A stretch of 64,000 nucleotides of DNA. It comes from Quillaja saponaria. Taxonomy: Eukaryota; Streptophyta; Magnoliopsida; Fabales; Quillajaceae. A program made the translations under genes and the position numbers. Shown here piece by piece: positions 36,855-50,219 of this stretch (position 1 is its first letter; each line of letters starts with the position of its first letter). Under the pieces are notes generated by a model that worked only from the letters and a program-made list of their open reading frames with translations, did no database searches and was not told the origin of the DNA. The DNA is taken from positions 19,166,062-19,230,061 of the forward strand of contig CM055611.1 of NCBI GenBank assembly GCA_029379385.1. Direction: 5' to 3'.

Positions 36855-39800
36855 ATTTTTAGTTAAAAGAACGTAACATTGAAAAGCAAAGACAAAGGAG
36901 GCCCAAGTCCTACAAAACAGTTTGTCTGGAGATAAGCTACTCATCTTGATCAAAATTTTAAAGTTTTTTTTTTTTTTCTAAGTTCACTTGCGTGGTGCAA
37001 TTTACTCCATTAGATTTGTTAGCCAGGGATCACATGATGTTTCAATTTTATAGTCTGTTTGTTATTTCGGTCTATTTTGGAAAACTTAAATGGGGATTTA
37101 AGAAGCCTCTACACCATTCGATTCAATAATTCATTCAATATGCACTTTAATAGGATAGCTCAACTTAGCCTATGAATCAATCTAGTAATATTTTTTTTGT
37201 TTTGCAAAAAGTAAGGAAATGTCCTTTTTTTTTTTTTTTTTATAGATTTCAAATAAGTGTTATAATAAATTTTCATTCTCCACAACTCCTACTTTTAAAA
37301 TTTTCTTCCAAATAAGTCATGAATTTTATATTAATACCTTTTATGCCACTTTTATCCTTATTTTTTATTTTTAACTTTAAATTAAAAATATTAATTAATG
37401 ACTAATTTTATTTTATTTAAAAAAAAAATTATTTAATTTAGAAAACTAAAATTATTATTTAATTATTAGTAGAAAAAAAAAATTATTATATAATCATTAG
37501 TGAAAAAAAATTGTAAAAATTAATAATTAGTTCTTATTACCTCCTTTCTTATTTTTCCTAAAAAAAAAAAAATATAAAACAATATTATTTTTATAATTCA
37601 ACTTTAGTTATTATTTTTTTTTCTTGATGTGAATTAAAAATATAGAAATCTAGATTCATTTTGAAGAAAATTAACAAACAATAAGTGACATACATGTAAA
37701 TCTAAATTTAATCATAAGTTATTTTTTTTTTTTTTTTTTTTTAAAAAAAACATGTTAAAGGGATGATGAATTTTCATTAATTTTATTATTTATTTTTCTA
37801 ATAATTTTTCAATAATGAATTTTAATTTTTAAAATTAAATAATATATTTTTAAAAAAATTAGTATATTTAATTAAAATAACTAATTTAATACTAAAAATA
37901 AAAAAAATGTAAAAATGACATAAAAGTGTTAATATAAAATATAGAACTTACGTGGAAAGAAAATTTAAAAGTAGGCACTGTAGAGAATAAAAATTTATTA
38001 TAGGACTTATTTGAAATACTTAAAGAAAAATATGTTATATATATAATTTTTTTTTTTTTTCAATCTTTAGGTGATATTTGGATCAATTATTAAGATTTTA
38101 CTCTACACTATCTATTCAAAAGATATTCTCACACATGAAATCAACGAAAGAAAACATACATGTACCTTTTTAACAAATAAATCAACCCCTTAAAAGTATC
38201 CATCTAGTATTTAAAGCCGGCTAGCTTCAAAAATACTGATTCTCTTGTATGTATATTGCAGAAGGAGAATGTCACATGTATATTAATTTCAATATATGTC
38301 TTACCAGGTCCAGAAGAATTTTATGCAATAATAAATATCAATATGTGTCTTGGCAGGTCCAGATGGATTTTCTTTTGGGCCACGAAATCTAATTTAAGGA
38401 AAAATGAAAAAGAGATTGAGTGGTCGTTGCGCATGGTGCTTGGTGCCCCGTGCATGGTTTCCACGTGTTGACAAAGAGTAGGGATTGGTTATTAATGGTG
38501 CGCACCAGTTTCAACTTTTAAACCGACATGTCCCACTCAACTGATTGAAAATACATCATATTTTGACGACATTTTATAGTTGAGTCAAGAAACAGTATAG
38601 AATAAAACCTTATCCTAACAACGTTATTAGGGGAGTGAGTATTTTAAAACATTATTTTATTATTTTCAAAAGTTATTTATAAAAACATGTCGATTGGTGC
38701 TTTAAAAGTTAATTGTAATTTGTTAAAATTTTAAAAATATAAAAAATACATTATGAATTGTAAAAAAAATTAAATGTATCTTTAATTAATTTATAAATTA
38801 TTTAATTTCTCTCTTAATATATATTCTTAATTAATAATATTTATTTTATCATTTGATATATTCATAACAATTTATGATTTATTTTACCTAATATCTTGTT
38901 TATTATTTTTATTTTCAATATTATAAGAGGATCTCATGGCTCCTTCATCGTTCTCTTTGATTTTTCTACCAATTTGTGAGCTAAAACTCTTTTTCTCCTT
39001 CTTCCTTTTGTTCCTTGTCTTCCTCCTCCTGTAATTGGTGATTTCTAAATCTGATTTACATCAAAATCTTTTGATTTGGTTGCATGTGTGAGACCACAAA
39101 AAGATAGAGAAAAAGAATAAATTTTGATATGTGAGAAGTCACTGTAAGAAGAAGAGTTAGGAACGATGAGGTAAGTAAAGGTTTTTTTTTTTTTTTTCCT
39201 TTTTCTTTTTTATAGTTCAATTATTCTTACAACTTGGGTTATTTTGTTGATTTTCATTTGGGCTAGGCTGCTAGGGTTTTTACTATTTTTATTTTGTATT
39301 TTTTTTCAATAAGAGATTTGAAATTTTTAAAAATTACTTTAAACATGTTTAATCAATTATTTTTCACTTTTCAAATAATTAATAAAAATTTATTTTATAA
39401 TATTTCTACATGTTTTTTTTTTTTTTTCTTATGTTTATAAAATTGTATATTTTGTCTAAAATTTTTCCGATATGTCTCTATTTCAAATTGACCGATACAA
39501 TGCCTTGACACAACATTTTAATCCTCGTAAAACCTTATCCTAGCAACATTATAAGGGGAATGAGTATTTTAAAACTTTATTCTAATGTTTTCAAAAAGTG
39601 AGGGTGTTTTTAAAAATATCTTAAGTGCTACTTTTAAAAGTTAATTATGACTTTTCAAAATTAAAAGTACAAAAATCACCTTATTAATTGTAGAAAATTT
39701 CTAATATATCCTTAATTAATTTATGAATTATCTAATTTCTCTCCTAAAATATATTCTTTATTAATACTATTTATTTTTGTCATTTTATACAATCACAGTA

Positions 39801-40215
39801 ATTTATGATTTATTTTACCAAACACATTATTTATTATTTTTATTATTCACAGTAATTTTTATAAAAAGATTATCAAATAAGGTTACTGTGATTTTTTAAT
39901 AGTTGTTTTTTGATCATAAACGTTAAAACATTACTAAACTTAGCCTTAGTGTCACAGTATAAAGTAGTTGCATATGTTGTGACCATATCAAGGTGCAGCA
40001 AGAGTTTCCTTACCAGCATTTTTATGTTGGCTTAAAATTACAATTTTAAAGGGCCCAACCCGATTCAATTGGTGAGCCTTCAGTATAAGAGACCTGATCG
40101 ATATGGTAGCTAGGGAGAAAAAATAAAACAGAAGAATGATTATCTTTATATTTTTATCTGAGGGGATTTTTGAGTAAGATATAAAGAACTAATAGAGTAT
40201 GCAGCAGGCAAGCGT
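36855..40215. repeat. Segmental repeat R1, copy c, ending in an orphan promoter region
   Basis: A long copy of R1 with insertions. It contains an internal duplication: 38605-38900 and 39535-39850 both match the MITE region (ACCTTATCCTAACAACGTTA). The last part (39950-40215) matches 2960-3225, immediately upstream of membrane-protein copy 1: GATATAAAGAACTAATAGAG followed by TATGCAG. The homology stops just at the start-codon region, and no exon 1 or exon 2 follows. It is therefore a promoter-side duplicate whose gene is missing. AT-rich sequence at 37200-38060 carries many A or T runs. Confidence 0.65.
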
Positions 40216-41534
40216 TGGCTATACAAAGCATATAGATATATTCCTATCCTAAACGCAAATCAAACTCAATAGCATGTGTTGTATTCAATCAAGTGCTTAT
40301 TCATTCAAGGCTAACCTAAACTTACTTTTTCCTAATCAAATATAAAAATGACCAATCAATAATTAGAAGCATTAAGCATAGTATGAACTAAATAAATCAC
40401 ATTCCAAAATCTAAGCAATCCATAAACAAAATAATGTCAAGCTACATGTTAAGTTTTAGTTACAATTTTAGAAAAGAAACTACTCCATGCTACTTAGTGT
40501 AAACATGGTTTTAACGATAATAAACATCAAAGAGTACAATAAAAGAAAAGAAGGAGTTGAATTAGAGAAAGCTAAGAAGATTGTTGGTCTTCAAGCTTCA
40601 ATGGTCTTTTTTCCTCTTGCTTTCTTGCACCTTTGGCAAGCTCTAAACCTCCAGAAATTCTTAGCTAACTTATGTGTTTTTTGAGTCCTCAAGTCAATCC
40701 CCCTTCATAGGCTTAAAAATTTTTAGTTTCACTTCAATTCGAACTAGCTTCCCAGCGTCGCGGCCTTGAAAATTGACTAAACAGGACACCTTGGTAGTGG
40801 CTTGGGCACTACGATGCCCATGTCCTAGCACCGTGGCACCAACCTAGGCTGACTACAGCGCCTAGGCACAACCTCCTGGGCAACAACTTTATCTTGCGCC
40901 TTTTAAGCAATTTTGGCCTTTAGTTTGACCTCCAATGGGGACTCCTTCTTGTGTTAGACGTTTAAAACATAAAGATTAAGTCAATATAAATTAGAACTCA
41001 TATAAAACACTTAAGAATTAACATCCTAATATAATATGGACTTAACTAGGAATTCAACTAAAACTAAGCAAAACAACCTAAATTCCAGAACATAGCTAAA
41101 TTAATATGAGAAAAAGGATGTAAAATAACTCTATTTCCAAGAGTTATCAAGTTAAAACATAATTATAATACTTTTTAATAGTATGGGTAGTAGGTTGCCA
41201 ACAATGGAGGGTAGTGATTCAATCTAATACAATTAATGGTGTATATAACAGCTATGTAGGTTAGGTATTTAAAACCCAACAAATCATATGGGATACCAAA
41301 TAATCCTCATATCTACTATTGATATATAATTATTCAAAAATTATAATTTTTTAATAATTAAAAGTTAAAACAACAATTTTGTAATCATGAAAACTATACT
41401 ATTAATATTTACTTTAATTTATAGTATTTTTTAAAACAATTTTAATTCATAAATTAAAAAAAAAAACTAAAAAATTATAATTACTTTGTGTCTGTATCTT
41501 TTGAGTTTGCTATATTATATTACAGTTTCAACTA
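40216..41534. other. Unannotated sequence with a GC-rich patch
   Basis: Mostly AT-rich, no recognised gene. A patch at about 40745-40910 is unusually GC-rich (CCCAGCGTCGCGGCCTTGAA; AGCACCGTGGCACCAACCTA) and is probably a fragment of a repeat from elsewhere in the genome. The frame at 40487-40684 lacks domains. Confidence 0.4.
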
Positions 41535-41539
41535 TGGTA

Positions 41540-41551
41540 ATTTTTTGTAGT
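41540..41551 (-). mobile_element. CACTA-like terminus
   Basis: The plus strand reads TTTTTTGTAGTG, which on the minus strand starts CACTACAAAAAATTACC, the typical end of En/Spm (CACTA) elements. It lies exactly where homology between the two large inverted-repeat arms stops. The partner end was not found, so the size of the element is unknown. Confidence 0.4.
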
Positions 41552-42879
41552 GCTCTAAAATATGTGTTAAATTTTCTTGACACCATATGAAGCAATTGAG
41601 TATTTTCCTCTCACCTCTACTAAAACTATTAATTCCCACAACCACAAACATAGAAAAAGAGAAGAAAAAAGCTGAACAATAAGAAGCCGAAACGTATAGA
41701 AAAAGAGAACCAAAAAAAAAGGAAGCCAAAAGACCAACGACCCAATTGATCAGACTGACAAACCACCAAACAAACCTCGGAGACGAGGTAGGCAGGCCTT
41801 TTGGACTAGACACAATGAAAAGGAAGATTTGTATGAGTTGGGATTCAACTAAATTACAAAAGGATATGAAAAAAGGGAAGTGGCCTAACTTTTTTTTAAG
41901 GAACCACATCGTGCAGCCATCAATTTTTGGTCGACTAAAACAAAAAACCTCCTATCCTTTTATGCCTTCTCGACTTGGATCTTACAAGTAACCAATTAAA
42001 CGACAATTGCAGTGACCCAATGGCAGACTTAAGAATTTGTAATCTAGAAGGTCGCATTGTAAATTAGTTATAATGCACAAAATTTCTTTCATAAATAAAC
42101 TTTAATTAATTTAAAATATAAAATACTAATTATTCAATAAGTTTAAAAAATTATAAATAAAGAAATACTACATAAATCAAGTATTACCAGAAAAAAAAAA
42201 TTCAATATTTAATACAAGACTATATAACTCAGATAAGTGTTGGTAGGAAAAAATATGATAAAAAAAAAATTACAAGAATAACGATTCTCAAATGGTAAGT
42301 GTTACTAACTTTCAGTCATAACTATTCCTTATGCCTCCCAAGGTCAACCATGTCTCTCATTTCAGCCATTTGAAGACTGAAAATGAGATCAAGAACAATA
42401 GAGAGAATAAGTAAAGAACCAATTGAAGGTAATGGTGAAAATAAGTTTCTCATCGGACATCCATAAATATATAGAAATTGGACTCTCATTTCATTCGTTG
42501 ATGTTTTTTAGATGTGGGAGATAGACTTCTATGAATCTTCTTTCTACTGCAGTGGTTCTTAAAGTACAAATTTTTTAGCACTTTGGAAATTGGAACCTTC
42601 GGTAAGAGTTTCTGGCATATGGCTAAAATCTACTTGGGTTAAAGATTCTTTAACTATCTTCACATTGCAAAGTTTGAAGAACCCCAAATGATTCAATGCT
42701 TCAACCTTCTTAACATTGCAATATATATATATATATATATACATACATGTATCACTGTGAGCTTTCTCTCCTTCTCTACTTTTATAGTATTCAATAAAGT
42801 CAGAGCATATTACGGTCCATGATTAATAGTCAATTATTTAGGCCTGAGTTTGTATATATACATTATTATTGTACTGAGC

Positions 42880-43240
42880 CTTATTATTCCATTAGGGCTT
42901 AAGCACACTTCTTATCTGATTAGATGTGGATTTGCAGTAAGTGTGGGACTGAGTGACTTTAGGAGTCTTTAATGGGAGGACTCTTAAGGTTTTATCTGAC
43001 ATGAAATAGTTAGGTCCCCTCTCCTTCTATATATATGCATCTTGTCCCTATTGAAAGCTGACATCAGAAAATACATAGAGTAAGGAGAGGAAGACCTGAC
43101 TGTGTGAGTAATTACTGAGGCGTGCTTGGCTGAGATTCCAGATATCCGCTGCTATGGCTCAATCAGGTACGCAACCTTATTACTAATGTGTTCTAAATTC
43201 ATGTATGAGATCCTGTATGAAATTATAACACCTTATACTA
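42880..43240 (+). other. About 360-bp insertion specific to one inverted-repeat arm
   Basis: Absent at the corresponding place in the left arm (about 19695-19705). It contains a TATA-like CTATATATATGC near 43028, a GC-richer leader-like part and, near 43154, ATGGCTCAATCAG before GTACGC. It may be a solo LTR, another small element, or a first-exon fragment. No clear target duplication was found. Confidence 0.4.
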
Positions 43241-44016
43241 GATTAGGTTCCTTATACTAGATCAACTTATACCGCCTATATAAACAGGCTTCCATCTTAT
43301 ATATTCTCATATTAATCAATACAAACTTTAGCTGAAAGACTTATTTAACTGATAAAAAAACTAGTTGCATATGGTTAACAGCCAAGAACATGTGTTGCTT
43401 CTTTTTTCTTTTCCCTTTTTTGGTAAATACGTTGCTTCTTTATTCTTTACCCTACACCTGCTTCGTTGCTTGGTTAATTTCTTAGTTGAGCCATTAACTA
43501 CTCTGTAGAATTTTAAAATGATTTAATAGTATATATCTTAGTTAAATTGTGGCACTTGATTAAAAGTCGTTGGCACTAAATTAGGCCAAGTTCTCTAATA
43601 TCAAGGAGCAACCTCTGGTTAGGAATAGTTACAAGTTTATGCTGATATTAAGAACGAATAAATCCATGAAAGGAAGGTAACCTATTGAAGGTATTAGAAT
43701 CAATGTACTGTATGAGTAAAATTTACAACATTCTTAACATGGAAAGCTATTAGTGACCTGGACTCCACTTTATATAAAATATACGTCAGTCTTCATTTGG
43801 TTACTTGGATGAATGGCTACAGTGTGTTCATACATTTATACATCCATGTATCTACCCATGTTTGTGGGAAATGGCAAATTTCACGGAAATGGTACACTCA
43901 TGTCGTTTATACATCCTTGATGTAGACGAACTTTACACTCGTGTCGTTTATACCCATGTTTGTGGGAAATAGCAAATTTCAAGGAAACTTCATTTGAATC
44001 TATCTCCACCGCCCAA

Positions 44017-44042
44017 CCCCCCCCCCCCCCCCCCCCCCCCCC
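44017..44042. repeat. Poly(C) homopolymer, about 26 nt
   Basis: An uninterrupted C run. The corresponding position in the left inverted-repeat arm (read in the same sense) is a poly(T) run followed by CCCATT, so the homopolymer type differs between arms. Confidence 0.9.
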
Positions 44043-44102
44043 AAATTCCTCTGCAAATATAGGTTGAGATGTTTCATGGAAATTTTATTTTATATTGTCA
44101 TG

Positions 44103-47100
44103 TTTGTTATAAACGAGTTACAAAATTATTTTGTCAATCAAAATGAACATGAGTGAAAATATTATTCATTGCTTGTACCTTTATCTGTCTTCAATATGAT
44201 ATAATTATGTAACAGAGTCTGTAATCTCTTTAAATCTGTTCTGACTTGTTTTGAGGAGTTAAAATAATTTAGTAGCAATTGCATAAAATATTAATGTTAA
44301 TAATCTCTTTAAATCAGCGTTTACTTATATGCGAGAGCAGTTCTATTGCAATTGATTATCAGTAACAAGAGTTTTCCCAACGATGATAAGTTGAAAATTT
44401 TAGCATGTATTACCAATGTCAACCTGTCTGTGAGAGCTCTTCATGCAGATAGTTATCAGCAAATATTTTTCTGTATCAGGGATATTCTTGTTGTTAATCT
44501 TATAAAATATTATAGATGTTCAATATCTATTTTCGTGATTAGAAAAACGCATAAAAGTTGTCGCAAATAATATGATTTATAAGAACTACATCAACGTCCA
44601 TAAATCTAGCGACAACAAGACCATACTGCTTATGAGTTTCTGTGATAACAACATGACTATTAACGATTACATTGGACTGTCCGTAAAGATGTATAGTTTT
44701 TTTATTGTGTAAACAGAGAAGATAAATAGCAACTAAATGATAATTCTAAGAGACAAAAGATAATAAAATAATAGATGATCTTAGAAAATAATTAGAAGAT
44801 AATGAAAAAGATAATTCGTTATTAATAGTCAACATAAAGCAGCAACTCAGTAACTTCCTTTGTCAATCTAGAAGGACAATAACACAACCCTGCACATTTC
44901 AAATTCTAAATAAAATATAAATAATTTGAGAAAAGGAGAATATTAAGGAGTTGACTATAAATAACTTAGAAGAAACGGAAAACATTAAGGGAATAATTTA
45001 GGAGAATAATCCAGTGCCACTGTGCCAGTCTTTTTCTTCACTCGGTTTTCTTTGAACTTTAAGAGCTGGCATGGCTTATTGGTTTCGCACTAGTGCAAAA
45101 AGTTGATTTAATGATTCTCTTGAGGTTGGGGAAGCTTGTAGTGTTGGTCCTGTTGAAATTGGATTTGGCACGTATCTTATATAATATACAATTTTTTGTT
45201 TCTTTCTTAAAGATATTATTGTCAATTTCTTTTTAACAGTGTCAATTCAATTCATTTAGTATGAATTCTATTTTTTTAAATGAATATTTAAAATTTTAAT
45301 AAAATATATTTGAAGTCAAATTATTTTTGATAGTTAATTAAAACTTCCTTTAAAATAAATTTTAAAAGAAAGGTAAATGCATTGTATTAGAAACGGACGG
45401 AAGCAATCCAGGATTCTATCGAGGGTAATTGAATAAAAAATTTTAAAAAATAGAAAGGAAAAGATAATTTGATCACTTCAAGGAAATCGAGAACCTTCAA
45501 AGGGATCAAAACCTCCATTACTAAGCAAATGCTCTAAGTATTTTATCTTCCATCTTCTTAGGGACAACTTAAGAAATAGCAATTACTTAGAGATTGATAA
45601 TGGAAACTACAAAATTTTTAGAAGATTTAGAACTCGAGAGGATCCACATATATATTTTTTCTTCTAAGTTTCATTTAATTATCCCTCAAATAAGCATGAA
45701 AAATATTTCATGGTTAATGATTAGAATTCAAACTATATTTCCCTACTTCTAAATATATTTTTGACTATTTTCTTTTATTTTGAGAGAAGGGAATGTAATT
45801 GACTGTATATATATAAATATAAATGATTTATCTATTCTGTGTTTACTGGGCATATGATAATATACTTACAAATGGGTGTTATTTATTTTCTTAAAATGAA
45901 TAGTACTTGTCACTTGTGTTTTTTTAGACATACTATCCTGTGCCCTCTGACCAAAGAATAGACAAGCCCATATATAAATGATAAGTGCACATACACTAAA
46001 CAATCATGTATTGCACCTTCTACTGAGGAAGTCGTTAACTAGGTGAAATTAATGAGTAACTAAGCGATGGAATTACAGAGCCCACCAAGGCACCACCAAT
46101 CATCCACAGAGGCAAATCCACCATAGCCACTGACAAAATGAGCCTCCATTATCACATACACCAAATAATTAATCTCTAGTTTCCTGGTCAAAAAAAGAAA
46201 TAAATTCATAAACTTTTTTCTAAGGTTAAATAATGAAAAAAAAATTCAGCAAATATAGGCTTGCTTTGGTAATGCTGTGACTTTTTGAGAGGTGATGTGC
46301 TCTTATGACTCTTTTAAAGCTATTTTAAAAAAGTTATAGCAGTAGTGTTTGGTAAAATAATGTAAAAAATGCTCTCAATAAGTAGAAGCCACAAATTAGT
46401 GCTTGATAAATTCATTATAAAGCTGGTTCAAAGATTTAAATTGACTAGAATAGATATTGATAATAAAAAGAGAGATAATTAATCTACTGCATTAATTAAT
46501 AAAATGATAAATACGAAATTTTATTAAAAATTGAGATTATATTAATCTTTAAACTTTTGAGAGCAGAAATCAATTTTTAAAAACACCATTTGAGGTGCTT
46601 TTAAAAATCCAAAACAAAAGGACTCCAAGTCTTGGGATAGTAAATTTTCTTGAAATCATATTACAGCTTATCAAAAAAAAGAAGGCATAGAATAAAGCAA
46701 GTATGTTTGATGCAATCTCCATAAAATCTATGGTACCTCTTTATCCATCTTGCTCCCGTTTGGTCTTCCTCTCGGAAAGTGTGGTTGAAATTCGTTTACT
46801 TGGTTCCCTTTGGGAAAGCAGATGTGGTAAAGTTTCATTTGCTGGAATCCTCTCAGGAATGGAGGTCTCCTGTTCCTTCCTCCATTATTCCATTATTCCT
46901 ATCTCACCGTTAAATAATTCTTATTTATTTACTTAAAGTAAAAGTGTTCTCTAATGAGTTTCAAGTAAAAGTGTTTTCTAATGAGTAACTGAATGGAGCA
47001 TGTCATTAAATTTCTACGAGGTGATGAATATTATTGGTGGTATAAGGAATGGGATTAAAAAGTGTCTTCTATATATATACATTTGTGTCCCCCTTATTTC

Positions 47101-47149
47101 CTTCATTGTAAACATTACTTTTTCATGTAGCAGTAGCTGCGAAGCAAAG
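44103..47149. other. Intergenic sequence, nothing recognised
   Basis: About 3 kb of AT-rich sequence. At 46257 GGCTTGCTTTGGTAATGCTG resembles a Tourist-type MITE end, but the matching inverted end was not found. A GC-richer part at 46700-46880 has an open frame without a domain. It lies some 270 bp upstream of exon 1 of membrane-protein copy 3 and might include its promoter. Confidence 0.45.
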
Positions 47150-47262
47150 ATGGTATCAGATTCGGTATCAGACATGCAGGAATGCGGCCCAGAAAGAGAA
47201 CAAGATATCATTTCCACATATAAAACCTCAAATTCTGATGATCTGCTCAGGGATCCTCAAAG
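47150..47262 (+). pseudogene. Four-TM protein family, copy 3, exon 1 (donor lost)
   Basis: Reads MVSDSVSDMQ, CGPEREQDI and DDLLRDPQ, clearly homologous to exon 1 of copies 2 and 4 (YGPDR, LLRDPH). Its length is 37 codons plus AG, the same phase. The splice donor, GGTAAGC in copies 2 and 4, is GTTTAGC here, so the normal GT is missing and the frame runs on to a stop at 47374. Exon 2 lies 4.2 kb downstream (51489), much farther than in copies 2 (0.5 kb) and 4 (about 80 bp). Upstream, CAGTAGC and GCAAAGATGG match the copy 4 leader. Confidence 0.7.
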
Positions 47263-48383
47263 TTTAGCAATTAGTAGCATTTATTCTAACAAAAAACAGG
47301 AGAATAAGTTTTTCATTTCTCTTGCTTTCCTACGTACATCCAGTTCGAGTACTTGTCCATCATTAGAAACGTAGGGCGGGGAAGCGATCATGAGAGTAGT
47401 GCTACATGATTAGTGTTCTCATGAATCAGGATGGCTTAGCTATGGTTATATATATATATATATTCATGAAACTATAATCCTTTTGAGTTCTAGAAGTTGT
47501 ATGAATTATATATCTTTCTAGCCATTGCCATTAACACGAATGGGTAGAGTAGTTTGTATGCTATAGCCTTTATGTTGCTGGAAGTCAACATAATAATTTC
47601 TCACTTCACTAATATAGTAGAGTTTCACATTATATATAAATATTAATATAGTAGAGTTTCACATTATATATAAATATTAGAATCATTCTTTAAATATTAA
47701 TTAATTAATTTTAAGAGTGTGATTCTATTATGGTATCAGAGTCAGAATATTATATTTTTTAAATTAACTACTAGTACTGCTAGGTATTATGAACATAGGC
47801 TAATAAAGTGTCACATTGAAATGCTTTACTTTTTGTGAGTTGAATTCTCTAGTAAGGCTTCTTTTTTATTTATTTATTATTATTATTAATTTTTTTTATT
47901 TTTTTTGTGTGTTCTGTTATGATGCTTTACACAATTCCACGCTAAATAGTTTAATTTACAAAAGAATATATACTAAGAGAAATCCTTTTTCATTAGATTG
48001 TATTTTCTTTATGTGTTATTATCAAAATAATATGTTATTATGTGATGGATGAATGCATATACTTGTTATTATATTTTATTTAAATTCTTTTTTCTTTTTT
48101 TTTTAATGGACGTAAAAGTTGGATCACAATTCTTTAAAGTGTAAATTACATTTTAGAGAATAAAATGCCCAACATTAGAAGGAAAAAAAAAAGTGAATTA
48201 GAATTTAATATTTTATTTCTAAAATAATCCTGAATAATTAAAAAGATAAATAAGCAAATGAAATTACTTGTATTTTTGTTCATTTCTTGGGAAAAGAAAA
48301 TATATATCAAGTAAATATTTTAACTTAAAATGAAAGTAAAATTTTTAAGAACTAAAATTAATAAGATTTATTGTTTTTACACA

Positions 48384-48414
<31 letters not shown>

Positions 48415-50152
48415 AAAAAATGAGAGATTATCTTCAAATTCTACTTTTATTTATTATTTTTAATATATACATATATCTTTATATTTCTATAAATAAAAAT
48501 ATATACTAGATTTTATGATACACACAACGCGCATGAATCATATTTATGATATATACATATGTTTATCAACAATTGATGTAATATCAATTAAAAAATTTTG
48601 AAAAATAATTTAAACATTTAATTATTTAAAAAATATTCTAAAGGATGGAGGAAGAATTAATACAATAATATTATAATCATAAAAACTACACTCTTAATTT
48701 ATTTTTTCATTAATAGCATTTTAAAAGAAAATTAATTTATAATATTATAATTATTTGTAACTTATTAAACTAAAAAAATTAAGAAATTCAATATTCATTG
48801 CTAAGATATTAAAAAATTATAGATTTCTTTATATTGAAAAGAATTAGGATAAAAAAAATCAATAGTCATAAAACAATTACAATTATTTTAATATTAAAAT
48901 AGCAAAAAACTATGAAAGCAGTGAAATAAAAAATAGAATATTTGTAGCAAAATGAACAATTAAAAAATATTTATATAATAGTAAAAACTCATAGGTATTT
49001 AAGAAAATAAAATTTCTTCTAATTAAAGATAAAATAACAACATATAACTACGGAAACTATATTCTAAATATTTTTTAATTCATAGTATTTAAAAAAAATA
49101 TTTCATAAATTTGAAAAGAACTAATAGATATTATAATTATTAGGAACTTATTAAATAAAAAATTTTAAAAATTCAATATTAACTAATATTGACATATAAT
49201 TATTGAAAAAATATAATTTTTTATGCTATAAAAGTTAAACAACAGTATTATAATAATGAAAATTATACTCTTAATATTTCTTTTAATTCATTGTAAATTT
49301 TAAAATTTTAATTCTTAAATTAGAGAAGAACTCAAAAAAAAAAAAAAAGATTATTAGGTACTTATTAAATAAATAAATAAAAGAGAAATTCAATTTTAAT
49401 TACTATTGACATATAATTATTGCAAATTTATATATTTATTAATATTGAAAAAAATTAATAAAAAAAGAAATTAATAGTCCTAACAATTCTATTGATATTA
49501 AAATAGAGAAAAAAAAAATAAGTATTCTATTTGAAGCAAAATTACAACTAAACATAACTATGTAATAATACAAATTCATAAGTGTATAAAAGGAAATAAA
49601 AAATTTATTCCTCTAAGGCTCTTTTATATATATTAGTTAATAATATATTATTAAAATACAAGCCTTTAATTTTTATTAATGAATTTCCATTAACTTTTCT
49701 CAAAAGTTTGATGAATTTTCCTAAAATACTTTTATTATCTTATTATTAAGAGATATATGATTTTAGTATATAAAATTAATTTAATTACTGCCATAAAATT
49801 ATTAAAATTTAAGTAATAAATAAATTAAAATTGAATTATTATTCTTTCCTAAACTTATAACAAAACTAAAAACTAAAAGGAAAAACAACTTGCTATATTT
49901 TATTTTTTATTTTTTATTTTTAAATATGAAATTGTTCTTCTCACTGTATCATTATTTTTCTTTAATTTTTATTCTTTCAATGGTTCGCCAAAAAGGTAAC
50001 CTATTGATTAATTTTCAACTCTACAATTAAATAATTTTTTTTCCTCATAGTAAAGTCTTTTTTTCTTTTTTTTTTTTTCTCTTTTTTTGGTGGAAATATT
50101 TTCATTCTATTTGAATTATGTTTTTTGCTAAAACATTTTGAAAAACTAACAT

Positions 50153-50219
<67 letters not shown>

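Larger units (their letters stand above)
41535..44102. repeat. Large inverted repeat, right arm
   Basis: Reverse complement of 18733-20995. Compared with that arm it carries an extra segment of about 360 bp (about 42880-43240), an (AT)n run at 42720-42740, and a poly(C) run at 44017-44042 where the left arm has poly(A). Near its low-coordinate end, at 41551, homology gives way to a CACTA-like terminus. The 125-codon minus-strand frame at 41532-41909 (FVWWFVSLINW) has a counterpart in the left arm, but it is frameshifted there and shows no domain. Confidence 0.75.

Noticed and set aside
50157..50219. Long TATATA tract as a promoter
   Set aside because: It is one of several AT dinucleotide microsatellites with no gene at a suitable distance.
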